The notes beneath the pieces are model-generated. The model was not told the origin of the DNA and made no database searches. It saw nothing but the letters and a program-made list of their open reading frames with translations. Source: Halosimplex litoreum (GTDB lineage: Archaea > Halobacteriota > Halobacteria > Halobacteriales > Haloarculaceae). Taken from it: 64,000 bases of DNA. A program made the translations under genes and the position numbers. Positions 7,169 through 15,264 of the stretch are shown one piece after another (the stretch's first letter is position 1; the number at the start of each line of letters is the position of its first letter). The stretch is from assembly GCF_016065055.1 (NCBI RefSeq), contig NZ_CP065856.1, positions 2,169,836 through 2,233,835 of the forward strand, given 5' to 3'.

Positions 7169-7462
7169 CTACTCGTCGGGTGGCCTGAGTGTCGTCCGGT
7201 CCTCGGCCTCGGCGATCCGCTTCTCTCGTCGGTCCTCGACGCGCTTCATTTCGTCGGGGTTGCGGTGGTAGTAGGTGAGCGCCGCGTACACGTCCGCGAG
7301 CGAGAGGCCGTATCGGTCCGCGACCGACGCTGGAGAGCGACCGCGAGTCTCGACCTGTTCGCGGAGGAAACGGACGGTCAGCCGCGACCCCTCGACGTGG
7401 GGCTCGTCGTGGATATCGGAGTCCGCGCCCGGAACGATCCCGCTCACCTGTTCGGTCGCCAT
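7169..7462 (-). CDS. DUF433 protein (putative antitoxin)
   Basis: 97 residues. The core VEGSRLTVRFLREQVETRGR, then SPASVADRYGLSLADVYAALTYYH, is the DUF433 pattern, a winged or helix-turn-helix-like domain in which SLADVYAALTYY forms the recognition region. The family partners DUF5615 proteins, as here with a 2-base gap. A clear TATA box (GTTTAAATCC) precedes it. It may bind its own promoter, as antitoxins of this type are thought to do. Confidence 0.85.
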   Translation of the reverse strand: MATEQVSGIVPGADSDIHDEPHVEGSRLTVRFLREQVETRGRSPASVADRYGLSLADVYAALTYYHRNPDEMKRVEDRREKRIAEAEDRTTLRPPDE

Positions 7463-7483
7463 CTACGCGACGGTTGTGCAGTT

Positions 7484-7493
7484 TCGGATTTAA
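7484..7493 (-). promoter_or_regulatory. TATA box for the DUF433/DUF5615 pair
   Basis: GTTTAAATCC on the minus strand sits about 22-31 bases upstream of the ATG at 7462. It is AT-rich against a very GC-rich background and drives a two-gene unit. Confidence 0.65.
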
Positions 7494-7590
7494 ACCTTCG
7501 TTGGCAGCGAATGGTACCCTTCTGCACGAGACTCTCCTGTTCGGGTGCTGGTCGGCGGTCGGATCGGCTGTTCCGGTCCAGCTGGGTCCG

Positions 7591-7980
7591 TTACGTCCGG
7601 AGATTCGTCACCTGCATCGCGTCTTCGAGCGCTTCCGTCTCGAAGTCGCCGTCCGCGACGACGAGTTCGTCGCCGGTCGATCGGGCGGTCGCAGCGATGA
7701 GCAAGTCCGCAGTCGCGAGTCGCTCCCCGTCGTCGATCAGTTCGTCTTGCAGTCGAGCCGCCTCGATGGCGACCGATTCGTTCAGATCGAGCGCTTGCAC
7801 GCCGGCGAAATCCTGGCGGACCGCCACGATATCCGTCTCTCCGCTCCCGAGACGACCGTTGATCACCTCGAAGACACAGATCGTCGACGTGAGCCACGGT
7901 TCACGGCCCTCGATGTGCGCGCGAACGCGCTCGTCGCCGCTGAGGTACTGGATGATGGTGGACGTGTCGAGAAACGTCAT
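7591..7980 (-). CDS. vapC: VapC-type PIN-domain toxin
   Basis: 129 residues, the normal size of VapC ribonucleases. Acidic metal-binding positions are visible: D5 in FLDTSTIIQYL, E in CVFEVINGRL, D in ATADLLIAATAR and the C-terminal ELVVADGDFE. It would cut RNA when freed from its antitoxin. The ATG at 7980 overlaps the vapB stop (ATGA), so the two are translated as a pair; the frame is open further upstream, but that part is the vapB shadow. The RNA target cannot be predicted. Confidence 0.9.
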   Translation of the reverse strand: MTFLDTSTIIQYLSGDERVRAHIEGREPWLTSTICVFEVINGRLGSGETDIVAVRQDFAGVQALDLNESVAIEAARLQDELIDDGERLATADLLIAATARSTGDELVVADGDFETEALEDAMQVTNLRT

Positions 7981-8177
7981 CGCTCGGGGCGCTCGCGTCC
8001 GTCGCGGAGGTGTTTCATCGCCTCGTCTGCCTCGTCGTCGTCCCAGGCGCCGAAGGTCATCGGTTCGCGGTCGCTCGTGATCCGCTGGAGAAACTCGTCC
8101 CACGTCTCGTCGTCCCGCTTCAGGTCGTCCAGCCGCTCTTTGGTCTCCTCGTCGACCGGTATCGATGTCCGGCTCAC
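7977..8177 (-). CDS. vapB: VapB-type antitoxin
   Basis: 66 residues with an N-terminal MSRTSIPVDEETKERLDDLK, the strand and first helix of a ribbon-helix-helix DNA-binding domain, and an acidic C-terminal half that would wrap the toxin. It starts at GTG 8177 and overlaps vapC by four bases. A pair of GAATTC sites lies directly upstream, between a T-rich box and the start codon, a good place for autoregulation by the VapBC complex. Confidence 0.85.
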   Translation of the reverse strand: MSRTSIPVDEETKERLDDLKRDDETWDEFLQRITSDREPMTFGAWDDDEADEAMKHLRDGRERPER

Positions 8178-8179
8178 GT

Positions 8180-8196
8180 GAATTCATTGGGAATTC
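8180..8196. promoter_or_regulatory. Candidate VapB operator (paired GAATTC)
   Basis: GAATTC occurs at 8180-8185 and again at 8191-8196 with five bases between, so the site reads as both a direct and an inverted repeat. It ends three bases before the vapB start. The T-rich box (GGTTTTTGACC on the minus strand, about 8200-8210) is at leaderless distance, so the repeat covers the transcription start. Confidence 0.5.
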
Positions 8197-8302
8197 TTCG
8201 GTCAAAAACCTTCGCTGCCGTGAGGTGGCCGAGCCGATCGACAGTCGCCTGCGATTCCCGCGACCCCGACACTCATACCCCACCCGCTCTCACCCACAGC
8301 CG

Positions 8303-8926
8303 ATGACGGGCACGTTCGTCGTGCTGGAGGGGACTGCGGGAACGGGCAAGTCCACGCGACTGGACGCACTCGCCGCCGAGTTGCGCGACCGCGGCGAGTC
8401 GGTCACGGTCGTCCCGGAGTTCGCCGACGGGTCGGTCGGCGATTTCGTCGTCGACGAGATCGTCAGCGGCGACGCCGATCAGTTCCGCGAGCGCGCGCTC
8501 TCGCTGACCGCCGGGGCGCTCGCGAGCGCCAGCTACCAGGCCGAGACCGTGATCCGGCCGGCGCTCGACGCCGGCGACGTCGTCCTCACCGAGCGATTCC
8601 TCGACAGCGTCGCCGTCTACAACACGCCGACCGTCGAAGCGCGCGAGGGGGTGTCGATGGACGCGACGCTCGCGGAGTTCCGGGCGGCGATGCCCGTGGA
8701 ACCGGACCTGACCGTCCTGCTGACGCTGGACGACGAGACGCGCCGGGAGCGACTCGCGACCCACCGGCCGAACCTGCTCGACGACGGGGCAGTCCCCGAC
8801 CGTCGCGGCGAGCGCGAACGGCGCTACCGCGACCTGCTGGCCGACCGCGAGGACGCCGTCGTCTACGAGAATTCCGGCGACGTGTCCACCGCCGTCGCAG
8901 AAATTGCCGCGGAAATCGAACGATAG
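8303..8926 (+). CDS. tmk: Thymidylate kinase-like P-loop kinase
   Basis: 207 residues, the size of dTMP kinases. The P-loop is EGTAGTGKST (9-18), VVLTERFLDSVAVYN fits the DRY-type substrate region, and DETRRERLATHRP resembles the lid. It probably makes dTDP from dTMP with ATP in the cytosol. The ATG at 8303 begins directly before the beta strand that leads to the P-loop; the longer frame reads into the vapB promoter. ERF in place of the usual DRY is a mild variation, so a related nucleoside or nucleotide kinase cannot be excluded. Confidence 0.8.
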   Translation: MTGTFVVLEGTAGTGKSTRLDALAAELRDRGESVTVVPEFADGSVGDFVVDEIVSGDADQFRERALSLTAGALASASYQAETVIRPALDAGDVVLTERFLDSVAVYNTPTVEAREGVSMDATLAEFRAAMPVEPDLTVLLTLDDETRRERLATHRPNLLDDGAVPDRRGERERRYRDLLADREDAVVYENSGDVSTAVAEIAAEIER

Positions 8927-8992
8927 TGGACGCCGACCGCCGCGCAATGGACACAGTTATTCGGGGAGAGAGATAACACCGCTCCACCAGCT

Positions 8993-9037
8993 ATGCGCCA
9001 CGCACACACGAAGCGGGTGATCCGATGCGAGTCGTAG
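8993..9037 (+). other. Possible leader peptide upstream of aspartate kinase (14 codons)
   Basis: ATG at 8993 encodes MRHAHTKRVIRCES and stops at 9035-9037, inside the aspartate kinase gene, overlapping its start by 13 bases in another frame. An AT-containing AGATAACACC lies about 13-22 bases upstream. The peptide contains Thr and Lys, end products of the aspartate pathway, but a regulatory role is speculation. Confidence 0.3.
9014..9023 (+). promoter_or_regulatory. Strong ribosome binding site for aspartate kinase
   Basis: CGGGTGATCC directly before the ATG matches most of the complement of the 16S 3' end (consensus GGAGGTGATCC). Such long matches are rare in haloarchaea, where most starts are leaderless, and it fixes the start at 9025. 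Confidence 0.65.
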
Positions 9038-10203
9038 TGAAGTTCGGGGGAACGAGCCTGGGCAACGGGGCGCGCGTCACGCGCGCGGCCGATTCGATCG
9101 CCCAGGCGATCGAGAACGGCCACGAGGTGGCGGTCGTCGCCAGCGCGATGGGGTCGACGACCGACGACCTGCTCGACGACATCAACTACGAGGCCGAGGA
9201 CGCCGACCGCGCCGAGATCGTCTCGATGGGCGAGCGGACTTCCGTCCGGATGCTCAAGGGGGCGCTGGCCGCTCGCGGCATCGAGGCGGACTTCTTCGAG
9301 CCCGGCAGCGAGGGGTGGCCGATCATCACCGACGAGTACGGCGAGGTCGACGTCGACGAGACGAAAAAGCGCGCCGGCGCGCTCGGCGGCCAGCTCGGCG
9401 ACGTCGTCCCCGTCATCACCGGCTTTCTCGCCCAGGACCACCAGGGCAACGTCACGACGCTCGGTCGGGGCGGGTCGGACACCTCCGCGGTCATGCTCGG
9501 CAAGTACATGGACGCCGACGAGGTCGTCATCGTCACCGACGTGGAAGGCGTCATGACCGGCGACCCCCGCGTCGTCGAGGGCGCGCGTAACGTCGGCGAG
9601 ATCACCGTCGACGAACTGCGCTCGCTGTCGTTCCGTGGCGCCGAGGTCGTCGCCCCCTCCGCGCTGTCGTACAAGGGCGCCGACCTCGGCGTCCGGGTCG
9701 TCCACTACCAGCACGACGATCTGCTGACCGGCGGCACGTCGATCGAGGGGGAGTTCCAGAACCTCATCGACCTCCAGGAAGAACGCTTGGCCTGCGTCAC
9801 CGTCGCCGGTCGCGCGATCCGCAACAGTCCGGGTATCCTCGCCGACCTGGCCGCCGCCCTGGGCGACGAGGGGATCAACATCGACGCCAACTCCTCGGGG
9901 ATGGACTCGATCACCTTCTACGTCGACGCCGAGGACGCCGAGGACGCCGAGGCGCTGCTGCACGACGAGGTCGTCGACGGCGAGGCCCTCTCCAGCGTCA
10001 CCGTCGAGGACGACATCGCCGTCGTCCGCGTCACCGGCAGCGACCTGCCCAACCAGCCCGGCATCGTCAAACGCGCCATCGACCCCGTCTCGGAGGCCCA
10101 TATCCACCTCTACGACGTGATCACCTCCGCCACCTCCGTCTCGGTGTTCGTCCCCTGGGAGGACCGCGAGCAGACGCTCAGGCTCGTCCAGAACGAGTTT
10201 TAA
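9025..10203 (+). CDS. lysC: Aspartate kinase
   Basis: 392 residues. It phosphorylates aspartate, the first step toward threonine, methionine and (where made) lysine. The N-terminal kinase shows VKFGGTSLGNG (5-15), a GRGGSDTSAVMLG segment (about 149-161) and VVIVTDVEGVMTGDPR. Two ACT domains follow: one around CVTVAGRAIRNSPGILADL (about 259) and one around IAVVRVTGSDLPNQPGIVKR (about 332), the usual sites of feedback control by threonine or lysine. The start is supported by a strong SD. It stands alone; the symbol is given by family, not by proof of which end product controls it. Confidence 0.95.
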   Translation: MRVVVKFGGTSLGNGARVTRAADSIAQAIENGHEVAVVASAMGSTTDDLLDDINYEAEDADRAEIVSMGERTSVRMLKGALAARGIEADFFEPGSEGWPIITDEYGEVDVDETKKRAGALGGQLGDVVPVITGFLAQDHQGNVTTLGRGGSDTSAVMLGKYMDADEVVIVTDVEGVMTGDPRVVEGARNVGEITVDELRSLSFRGAEVVAPSALSYKGADLGVRVVHYQHDDLLTGGTSIEGEFQNLIDLQEERLACVTVAGRAIRNSPGILADLAAALGDEGINIDANSSGMDSITFYVDAEDAEDAEALLHDEVVDGEALSSVTVEDDIAVVRVTGSDLPNQPGIVKRAIDPVSEAHIHLYDVITSATSVSVFVPWEDREQTLRLVQNEF

Positions 10204-10239
10204 CCCACGCGACGGACAGGTCTCCGCCTTCCGGTCGTT

Positions 10240-10947
10240 CTACTGCCCCGAGCGCAGCCGCGTCCCGATCCGCAGAGGCAGATCGGCCTCCCGGACGGCG
10301 TCGACCACCCGGTCCACGTCGTACTCGACGCGACGGGCCTCGATCTCCTTGCTGTCGAAGTCGACCAGCGAGTACGCCGCCCGGGGGTCGCCGTCGCGGG
10401 GCTGACCGACCGCACCGGGGTTGAGGATCAGCCCCTCGTCGAAGAACTCGTGGCCCTGGACGTGGGTGTGGCCGGTCACGAGCACGTCCTCGTCGCCGAG
10501 CATGTCCGGGTCGTACTCCTCGGGGTAGGTGTACCGGTCGGGGTCGTGGGGGTGGCCGTGGACGATGCGCAGCCGGCGGTCACAGACCACCCGCTGCTCG
10601 GGAAGCTCGCCCAGCCACGCCAGTTGCTCGTCGCTGCAAGTCTCGCGGGCGTGGTCGACCGCGGCTGCGGCCATGTCGTTGAACCCGTAGGCCTGGTCGA
10701 ACGCCACCGCCCGGTCGTGGTTGCCCATCACCGTCGGCACCTGCCCGTCGGGGAGCATCGCGGCCGCCTCGTCGCTCAGCCCGTGGTCGCCCTCGCCTCG
10801 GATCGCCGCCGCGCACTCGCTGTGCCAGGGGTTGTACCCGACCACGTCGCCCGCACAGACCAGCAGGTCGACGTCCGGCATGTCTTCCAGGACCGTCTCC
10901 AGCGCCACGAGATTCCCGTGGATGTCCGAGATCACGCCCACCTTCAT
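10240..10947 (-). CDS. YfcE/MJ0936-type metallophosphoesterase
   Basis: 235 residues with the complete metal-binding set of calcineurin-like phosphoesterases: SDIHGN (7-12), CAGDVVGYNP, MGNHDRAV, IVHGHPHDP and VTGHTHVQG. It would hydrolyse a phosphodiester or phosphomonoester with two metal ions in the cytosol; the natural substrate is not known for this branch. GLILNPGAVGQPRDGDPRA is typical of the group. The ATG at 10947 begins MKVGVISDIHG, the normal N-terminus; upstream in-frame sequence is spurious. Confidence 0.9.
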   Translation of the reverse strand: MKVGVISDIHGNLVALETVLEDMPDVDLLVCAGDVVGYNPWHSECAAAIRGEGDHGLSDEAAAMLPDGQVPTVMGNHDRAVAFDQAYGFNDMAAAAVDHARETCSDEQLAWLGELPEQRVVCDRRLRIVHGHPHDPDRYTYPEEYDPDMLGDEDVLVTGHTHVQGHEFFDEGLILNPGAVGQPRDGDPRAAYSLVDFDSKEIEARRVEYDVDRVVDAVREADLPLRIGTRLRSGQ

Positions 10948-11026
10948 GGCCTGGCTTGGGCGGCCCTCGCTCTTAGTAGTATGGCAGGGTCCGGTCAGAA
11001 ATCGGTCTTTTCCGCGGCGACCGCAA

Positions 11027-11644
11027 CTACTCGTCGCCGTTGTAGATGGCCGTCTCGAACCCGTCGTCGCTGGACCCGGAGACGCCGACCGCACAGACTT
11101 CGTGTTCGAGATCCATCCTGTAGGCCTCGCTGGCGGCCGCGGCGGCGCCCGTCGCGTCGAACTCGACCGGTTCGGGGCTGTCGCGCTCGTAGGTCGCGAC
11201 CAGCGTCGGCTCGGTGGCCTCCTCGACCAGCAGCGCGTCGCGGCGGACGGTCCCGATGACGGCGCCAGGACCGTCGGCGTTCGTGCTCGGGTCCGCGGCG
11301 TCGACGCCCACGATCCCCGCGACGCGCGGGGTGTCGTAGTCGTCCTTCTCGAAGTCCAGCGCGAGCAACGGCTCGGCCAGCGCGTCCCGGGCGGGGTAGC
11401 CCAGTTCGAGCTTCTCGGCGATGGGGTCGACGTGCGAGCCGTTGCCGATCACGGTGCCGTTGTCCGTGAGGCGCAGACAGTTGTACTCGACGTAGGGATT
11501 GTCCGTCTCGGGGGCGTCGGGCGTGGGACCGACGGTGACGGTACCCGGCTCGCGGCCGGTCGCTTTCCGGTTCGGGAACGAGCGGGAGGAGACGCGGTAG
11601 GCGCCCACCTCCGGCGCGACGACGACGAAACGTCCGACGTACAT
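11027..11644 (-). CDS. purO: IMP cyclohydrolase, archaeal PurO type
   Basis: 205 residues, the length of archaeal PurO, which closes FAICAR to IMP in the last step of purine synthesis. The sequence starts [20 protein letters not shown] and contains [27 protein letters not shown] and AVGVSGSS, all in keeping with the PurO Ntn-hydrolase-like fold. The frame is open far upstream through the copy B repeat, but ATG at 11644 gives the family N-terminus. A CTACTTTCGC box lies about 25 bases upstream. It is not in a purine gene cluster. Confidence 0.92.
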   Translation of the reverse strand: MYVGRFVVVAPEVGAYRVSSRSFPNRKATGREPGTVTVGPTPDAPETDNPYVEYNCLRLTDNGTVIGNGSHVDPIAEKLELGYPARDALAEPLLALDFEKDDYDTPRVAGIVGVDAADPSTNADGPGAVIGTVRRDALLVEEATEPTLVATYERDSPEPVEFDATGAAAAASEAYRMDLEHEVCAVGVSGSSDDGFETAIYNGDE

Positions 11645-11746
11645 GTCCGTGTCTGTGCCCCTCCCGCGAAAGTAGGTGTCGGTTCGCACCGCGCCGGTCG
11701 ACGCTGAAACGCGGGGGTTATGCCCCTCGCCCGCGTGGATCCGCCG

Positions 11747-12466
11747 ATGACAGCAGGGCTCGACGCGGACGTGGTCGGCGCCGACGCGGCCGCCGACCGC
11801 CGGGACGAACTTGTCGCCGAAGTCACCGACCACGCCGGCCGGATCGCGCGCGAACTCGCCCGACTCCAGGGCGGCGACTACGGCAGCCGCGAGTTCGACA
11901 CCGACCGCGCCACCTGGACGCTCAAGTACGAGGGCGGCGACGTCGACTACCTCCGCTTCGACGGCCGCGGCGACGACGTCTACGTCGTCTCCACCAAGCA
12001 ACCCCCCGACCCCGAAGACCTCGCGCGAGCGATGGCCGACTACGACGCCTTCGTCGACGCCTTCAACGACTACGTCCGCTCGCTCGACGGCGTCCTCGAC
12101 GACACCGCCACGGAGTTGCCCGCAATCGAGTCCGTCGACTCCGTGGTGGAAGCGCGCGAGCGCATCCTCTCGCGGATGCGCGAGACCTGCGACCTGATGG
12201 CCGAGCAGCTCGACCGCGTCGAGGGCAACGACTACGGGACGTTCGCCGCCCGTGTCGGGAGTTCCCGCTGGGAACTCAAGTGGGAGGAAAATCGTGCCAG
12301 CTACCTCCGCGTCGGCGGCGAAGGCGGCGTGTATCTCCTCTCGCAGTACCAGCCGCCCGCCCCGAAGGACCTGCGCGCCCACGCCGACGACTTTCCGGGG
12401 TTCGTCGACGCCTTCAACGAGCACGTCTCCGAGATCTCCGAGAGTCTGGACACCGTCGAGTTGTAG
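11747..12466 (+). CDS. Conserved haloarchaeal protein with an internal duplication
   Basis: 239 acidic residues made of two copies of one domain, about 45-125 and 155-238. Paired motifs: GGDYGSREF and [19 protein letters not shown] and [18 protein letters not shown] and [23 protein letters not shown] and [28 protein letters not shown] and [13 protein letters not shown]. Each copy looks like a small beta sheet followed by helices. No signal peptide or membrane segment is present. ATG at 11747 is preferred because GGGGTTATGCCCC lies at leaderless distance; an earlier in-frame ATG at 11720 would put that box inside the gene. I do not recognise a named family. Confidence 0.75.
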   Translation: MTAGLDADVVGADAAADRRDELVAEVTDHAGRIARELARLQGGDYGSREFDTDRATWTLKYEGGDVDYLRFDGRGDDVYVVSTKQPPDPEDLARAMADYDAFVDAFNDYVRSLDGVLDDTATELPAIESVDSVVEARERILSRMRETCDLMAEQLDRVEGNDYGTFAARVGSSRWELKWEENRASYLRVGGEGGVYLLSQYQPPAPKDLRAHADDFPGFVDAFNEHVSEISESLDTVEL

Positions 12467-12528
12467 TTCGAGGTGTCTGTTTTGTCTCGTTTTCCGCCCG
12501 CTCGTTCTGAGTAACCACGACCACAGCA

Positions 12529-12750
12529 GACAGCACGCGTTGAACGCCCTCGACCCGCTCGCTAGCAGTCGACTCGACCGCACTCGATGGAGACCGCACG
12601 CGTTGAAAGCCCTCGGCCCGCTCGCTAGCAGTCGACTCGACCGCACTCGACGGCGACAGCACGCGATGAAAGCCCTCGACCCGCTCGCTAGCAGTCGACT
12701 CGACCGCACTCGATGGAGACCGCACGCGTTGAAAGCCCTCGGCCCGCTCG
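12529..12750 (+). repeat. 63-bp tandem repeats (copy B), about 3.5 units
   Basis: Units start at 12529, 12592, 12655 and 12718, exactly 63 bases apart. Units 1 and 3 resemble each other (GACAGCACGCG) and so do units 2 and 4 (GACCGCACGCG), so a two-unit block of 126 bases was duplicated. The 12-base centre differs from copy A (AGCAGTCGACTC here). Confidence 0.9.
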
Positions 12751-13090
12751 CGGTCGCTGAGCGGGATATCCGCGCTCTCCGCACCGCCCGCGCGGATAGT
12801 GCCCGCTCAACCGACCACGCAAGCGCGAGCGGGCGGTCGGCTCCGCCGACCGCCACAGTCCGTGGCGGCTACGCCGCCACGCGCGCCTCGCCCTTTCAGT
12901 CCACCAGGACAGCACCGCGACTGCCCCGCACAGCACCGCAAACGGCCACATACCTCCCCAGCCGATTGCGCTTCTCGCAAGCTGCGATGCTCATCCCTCG
13001 CGCGATTTCGTCGCGCGCACGAGAGCGCGCCAGCGTCAGAGCAATCTCTGACGGCCCATCGGAATCGCTTGCGATTCCGAGACGACAGCA
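12529..13090 (+). repeat. Dispersed modular repeat element, copy B
   Basis: It has the same order of parts as copy A. The first hairpin pairs TGAGCGGG (12758-12765) with CCCGCTCA (12802-12809) and TATCCGCG (12767-12774) with CGCGGATA (12791-12798). TTCAGTCCACCA is at 12895-12906. The third hairpin is GCGCGC-ACGAGA-GCGCGC (13013-13030). Copy B also carries extra perfect hairpins absent from the others: GTGGCGGC/GCCGCCAC near 12873, GTCAGAG/CTCTGAC (13035-13052) and GGAATCGC/GCGATTCC (13061-13078). Confidence 0.8.
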
Positions 13091-13115
13091 CGCGCCAGTA
13101 CGGAAAATCAGCCAG

Positions 13116-14261
13116 CTACAGTTCCACGGCGGTCGATTCCGACCGTTCGGCGATCTCCTCGGCGGTGAGCTCGCGACCGGCCTCCTGCGAGAGGTAGATC
13201 CCCTCCATGATCCGCATGGAGTTGAGCGCGAGGTCGCCGGTGGGGATGGGCTCGCCGTCCACGTCGCCCTCGATGGTATCGATCCAGTGGGCGAACTGGT
13301 CGCCGGTGTCTTCGGTCTCGTAGCCGTCGCCGGCGATGAGGCCCTGGCGGCGCTCGTACTCGTCGAGATCGAGCGAGACGGTGGCCTCGTAGTCGCCGGT
13401 CGTGGTGTAGAACTCGAAGGGGTCCAGCTGCAGGCCTCCCTGGGAGCCGGCGACGACGCTGGGGCGGTCGGGGAGGTACATGTGCCAGGCCGCCCGGAGT
13501 TCGAGGACGGAGCCGTCGGCGAGGTGTGCCATCCCGACGCCGGAATCTTCCACGTCGTAGCCCGACTCGTCGAGGCGGCCGGTGTAGGTGTCGCGGTTCT
13601 CCCCCACCTGCTCCGCCGCGTAGGCGTCCTCTGTCTTCTCGAAGGTCGCGCCGCCCACCCGCTCCACGTCGGCGTTGCCGAGCAGGTACAGCAGTTGCCC
13701 GAGGACGTAGGTACCGATGTCGATGACCGGGCCGCCGCCGGCCGAGTCCTTCGAGACGAAGCCGGGGGTGCCGTAGCCGTCGATGTACGGACGGCCGCGC
13801 CGCCGGGAGAAGACGCCGCGGGCGTAGTAGGGCTCGCCGAGTTCGCCCCCGTCGACGAGGCGGCTGGCCGCGCGCGTCTCGTCGTCGAACAGGTCGTAGT
13901 TCTGGACGCCGATGTGGACGCCAGCGGCGTCGGCGGCCTCGGCCATGGCCTTCGCGTCGGTGTAGGTGGCGGCCATGGGCTTCTCGGTGAAGATATGCGC
14001 CCCCGCGTCGGCGGCGGCCTCGGCGACGGGGCGGTGGAGGTTGTTGTGGACGCAGACGCTCACGGCGTCGACGCCCGCGTCGTCGAGCATGTCCCGAAAG
14101 TCGCCGTAGACGGCGGCTCCGTGGTCGGCGGCCAGTTCGGCCGCCGCCTCCTCGTCGATGTCCGCGACGGCGACCACGTTCGCGCCGTCGACCTCGCCGT
14201 AGGAGTCGGCGTGGGCCACTCCACGGTTGCCCGCGCCGACGATACCGATATCGACTGTCAT
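13116..14261 (-). CDS. Gfo/Idh/MocA family oxidoreductase
   Basis: 381 residues. The N-terminal Rossmann fold has IGIVGAGNRGVAHADS (the GxGxxG nucleotide site, 6-13) and VVAVADIDEEAAAEL; the family's catalytic Lys region is FTEKPMAATYTDA (about 95-107). The C-terminal domain is the alpha/beta substrate-binding part (YIDGYGTPGFVSKDSAGGGP, VIDIGTYVLGQLL). It would oxidise or reduce a sugar or cyclitol with NAD(P)H in the cytosol; the substrate is not predictable. The ATG at 14261 opens the Rossmann strand. A second member of the family lies one gene further along. Confidence 0.9.
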   Translation of the reverse strand: MTVDIGIVGAGNRGVAHADSYGEVDGANVVAVADIDEEAAAELAADHGAAVYGDFRDMLDDAGVDAVSVCVHNNLHRPVAEAAADAGAHIFTEKPMAATYTDAKAMAEAADAAGVHIGVQNYDLFDDETRAASRLVDGGELGEPYYARGVFSRRRGRPYIDGYGTPGFVSKDSAGGGPVIDIGTYVLGQLLYLLGNADVERVGGATFEKTEDAYAAEQVGENRDTYTGRLDESGYDVEDSGVGMAHLADGSVLELRAAWHMYLPDRPSVVAGSQGGLQLDPFEFYTTTGDYEATVSLDLDEYERRQGLIAGDGYETEDTGDQFAHWIDTIEGDVDGEPIPTGDLALNSMRIMEGIYLSQEAGRELTAEEIAERSESTAVEL

Positions 14262-14341
14262 AGGTGTCGATCGGAGCCGACGGAAAAGAACGCGTGCTTC
14301 CCGGAGAGGGTCGCCCCGACTCTCCAGCCGTCGCGGTCCGG

Positions 14342-15142
14342 CTACTCCGCGACGACGACCACGATCCGCTCGCGCTCGCTCTCTGCGGGACAGTCGTCGG
14401 CGCGCTCGACGGGGACCGGCGCGCTCAGCGACTCGACGACCGCCTGTGGCGCCAGGATCGTCACGTTGGCTCGCAGCCGGCCGTTCCCGCCGACGCTCGA
14501 CGGGAAGTACGACCCGTCGGTCCCGTAGAGGACCGGCGTGTCCGTCCGGTTCGTCCCGTCGAAGACGCAGGCTCGCGCGGGCGGGAACGAGATCTGCTCC
14601 CGGTAGCGGAAGTCGTTGTCGACCGTCGCCGAGCCGACGACGACCGGCGTCGGTCCGTCGCCCTCGGTGGTTTCGGGCAGCTCCGCCGAGGCGTGGACTG
14701 TCGTCTCGTAGGACAGCGGGCTCGTCCCGAGGTCGGCGGCGACGAGCGCCCCGCCCGCCACGGCGACCACGACGACGACGGCGACGGCCTCGCCGCGACG
14801 GAGCCCGTAACGGCGTTCTTCGACGACGTAGACCGCGCCGAGCAGCGCGACCAGCGCGAGCACGACGAACGCGAACGTCCCCGCACCCCCGAAACTGTGC
14901 GTCGACGCCGCGTAACCGGTGGCCCCGGCGACCAGCGCGGCGTACAGGAAGATCAACCCCTGTCGGAAACGCGTCGTCGCCGCGCCGACCAGCGCGAGCG
15001 CCGCCGCCAGCGCGAACAGCGCCGACTGGACGGTCACCGACAGGTCCGGCCCGACTCGCCGCGCGAACACCGCCACCGCGGCTGCAGCGGCCAGCGCGGC
15101 GACCAGCTCCCCGACCCGCCGGCCGAGCGTCCGGTCGCTCAT
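14342..15142 (-). CDS. Membrane protein with C-terminal exported domain, unknown
   Basis: 266 residues. About five hydrophobic segments fill residues 10-145 (for example VGELVAALAAAAAVAVFARR and GEAVAVVVVVAVAGGALVAA), followed by a soluble C-terminal domain of about 120 residues with Cys in FPPARACVFDG and ADDCPAES that could pair outside the cell. It lies between two Gfo/Idh/MocA genes on the same strand, with 80 bases to the next gene downstream and 122 from the one upstream. No known family was recognised. Confidence 0.65.
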   Translation of the reverse strand: MSDRTLGRRVGELVAALAAAAAVAVFARRVGPDLSVTVQSALFALAAALALVGAATTRFRQGLIFLYAALVAGATGYAASTHSFGGAGTFAFVVLALVALLGAVYVVEERRYGLRRGEAVAVVVVVAVAGGALVAADLGTSPLSYETTVHASAELPETTEGDGPTPVVVGSATVDNDFRYREQISFPPARACVFDGTNRTDTPVLYGTDGSYFPSSVGGNGRLRANVTILAPQAVVESLSAPVPVERADDCPAESERERIVVVVAE

Positions 15143-15264
15143 CGACGCGCCCCCCTGCCCGGACCACGAGACACTGCAGGCACACTCCCGAGTTTATATC
15201 AGTACTACAAAGTACCTGCGACAGCCGCCGGGGCGGGCGATCCTCGGTGGCGTCGCTGCGGCGG

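Larger units (their letters stand above)
12467..13115. other. Intergenic region holding repeat element copy B
   Basis: This 649-base gap between two converging genes is filled almost completely by copy B of the modular repeat. The frames that cross it on both strands are repeat artefacts. Confidence 0.8.

Noticed and set aside
12252-14528. 758-codon plus-strand frame across copy B
   Set aside because: It is a frame shadow of the duplicated-domain gene, the repeat and the antisense of the Gfo/Idh/MocA gene; composition is Arg/Ser/Pro-rich, not haloarchaeal.
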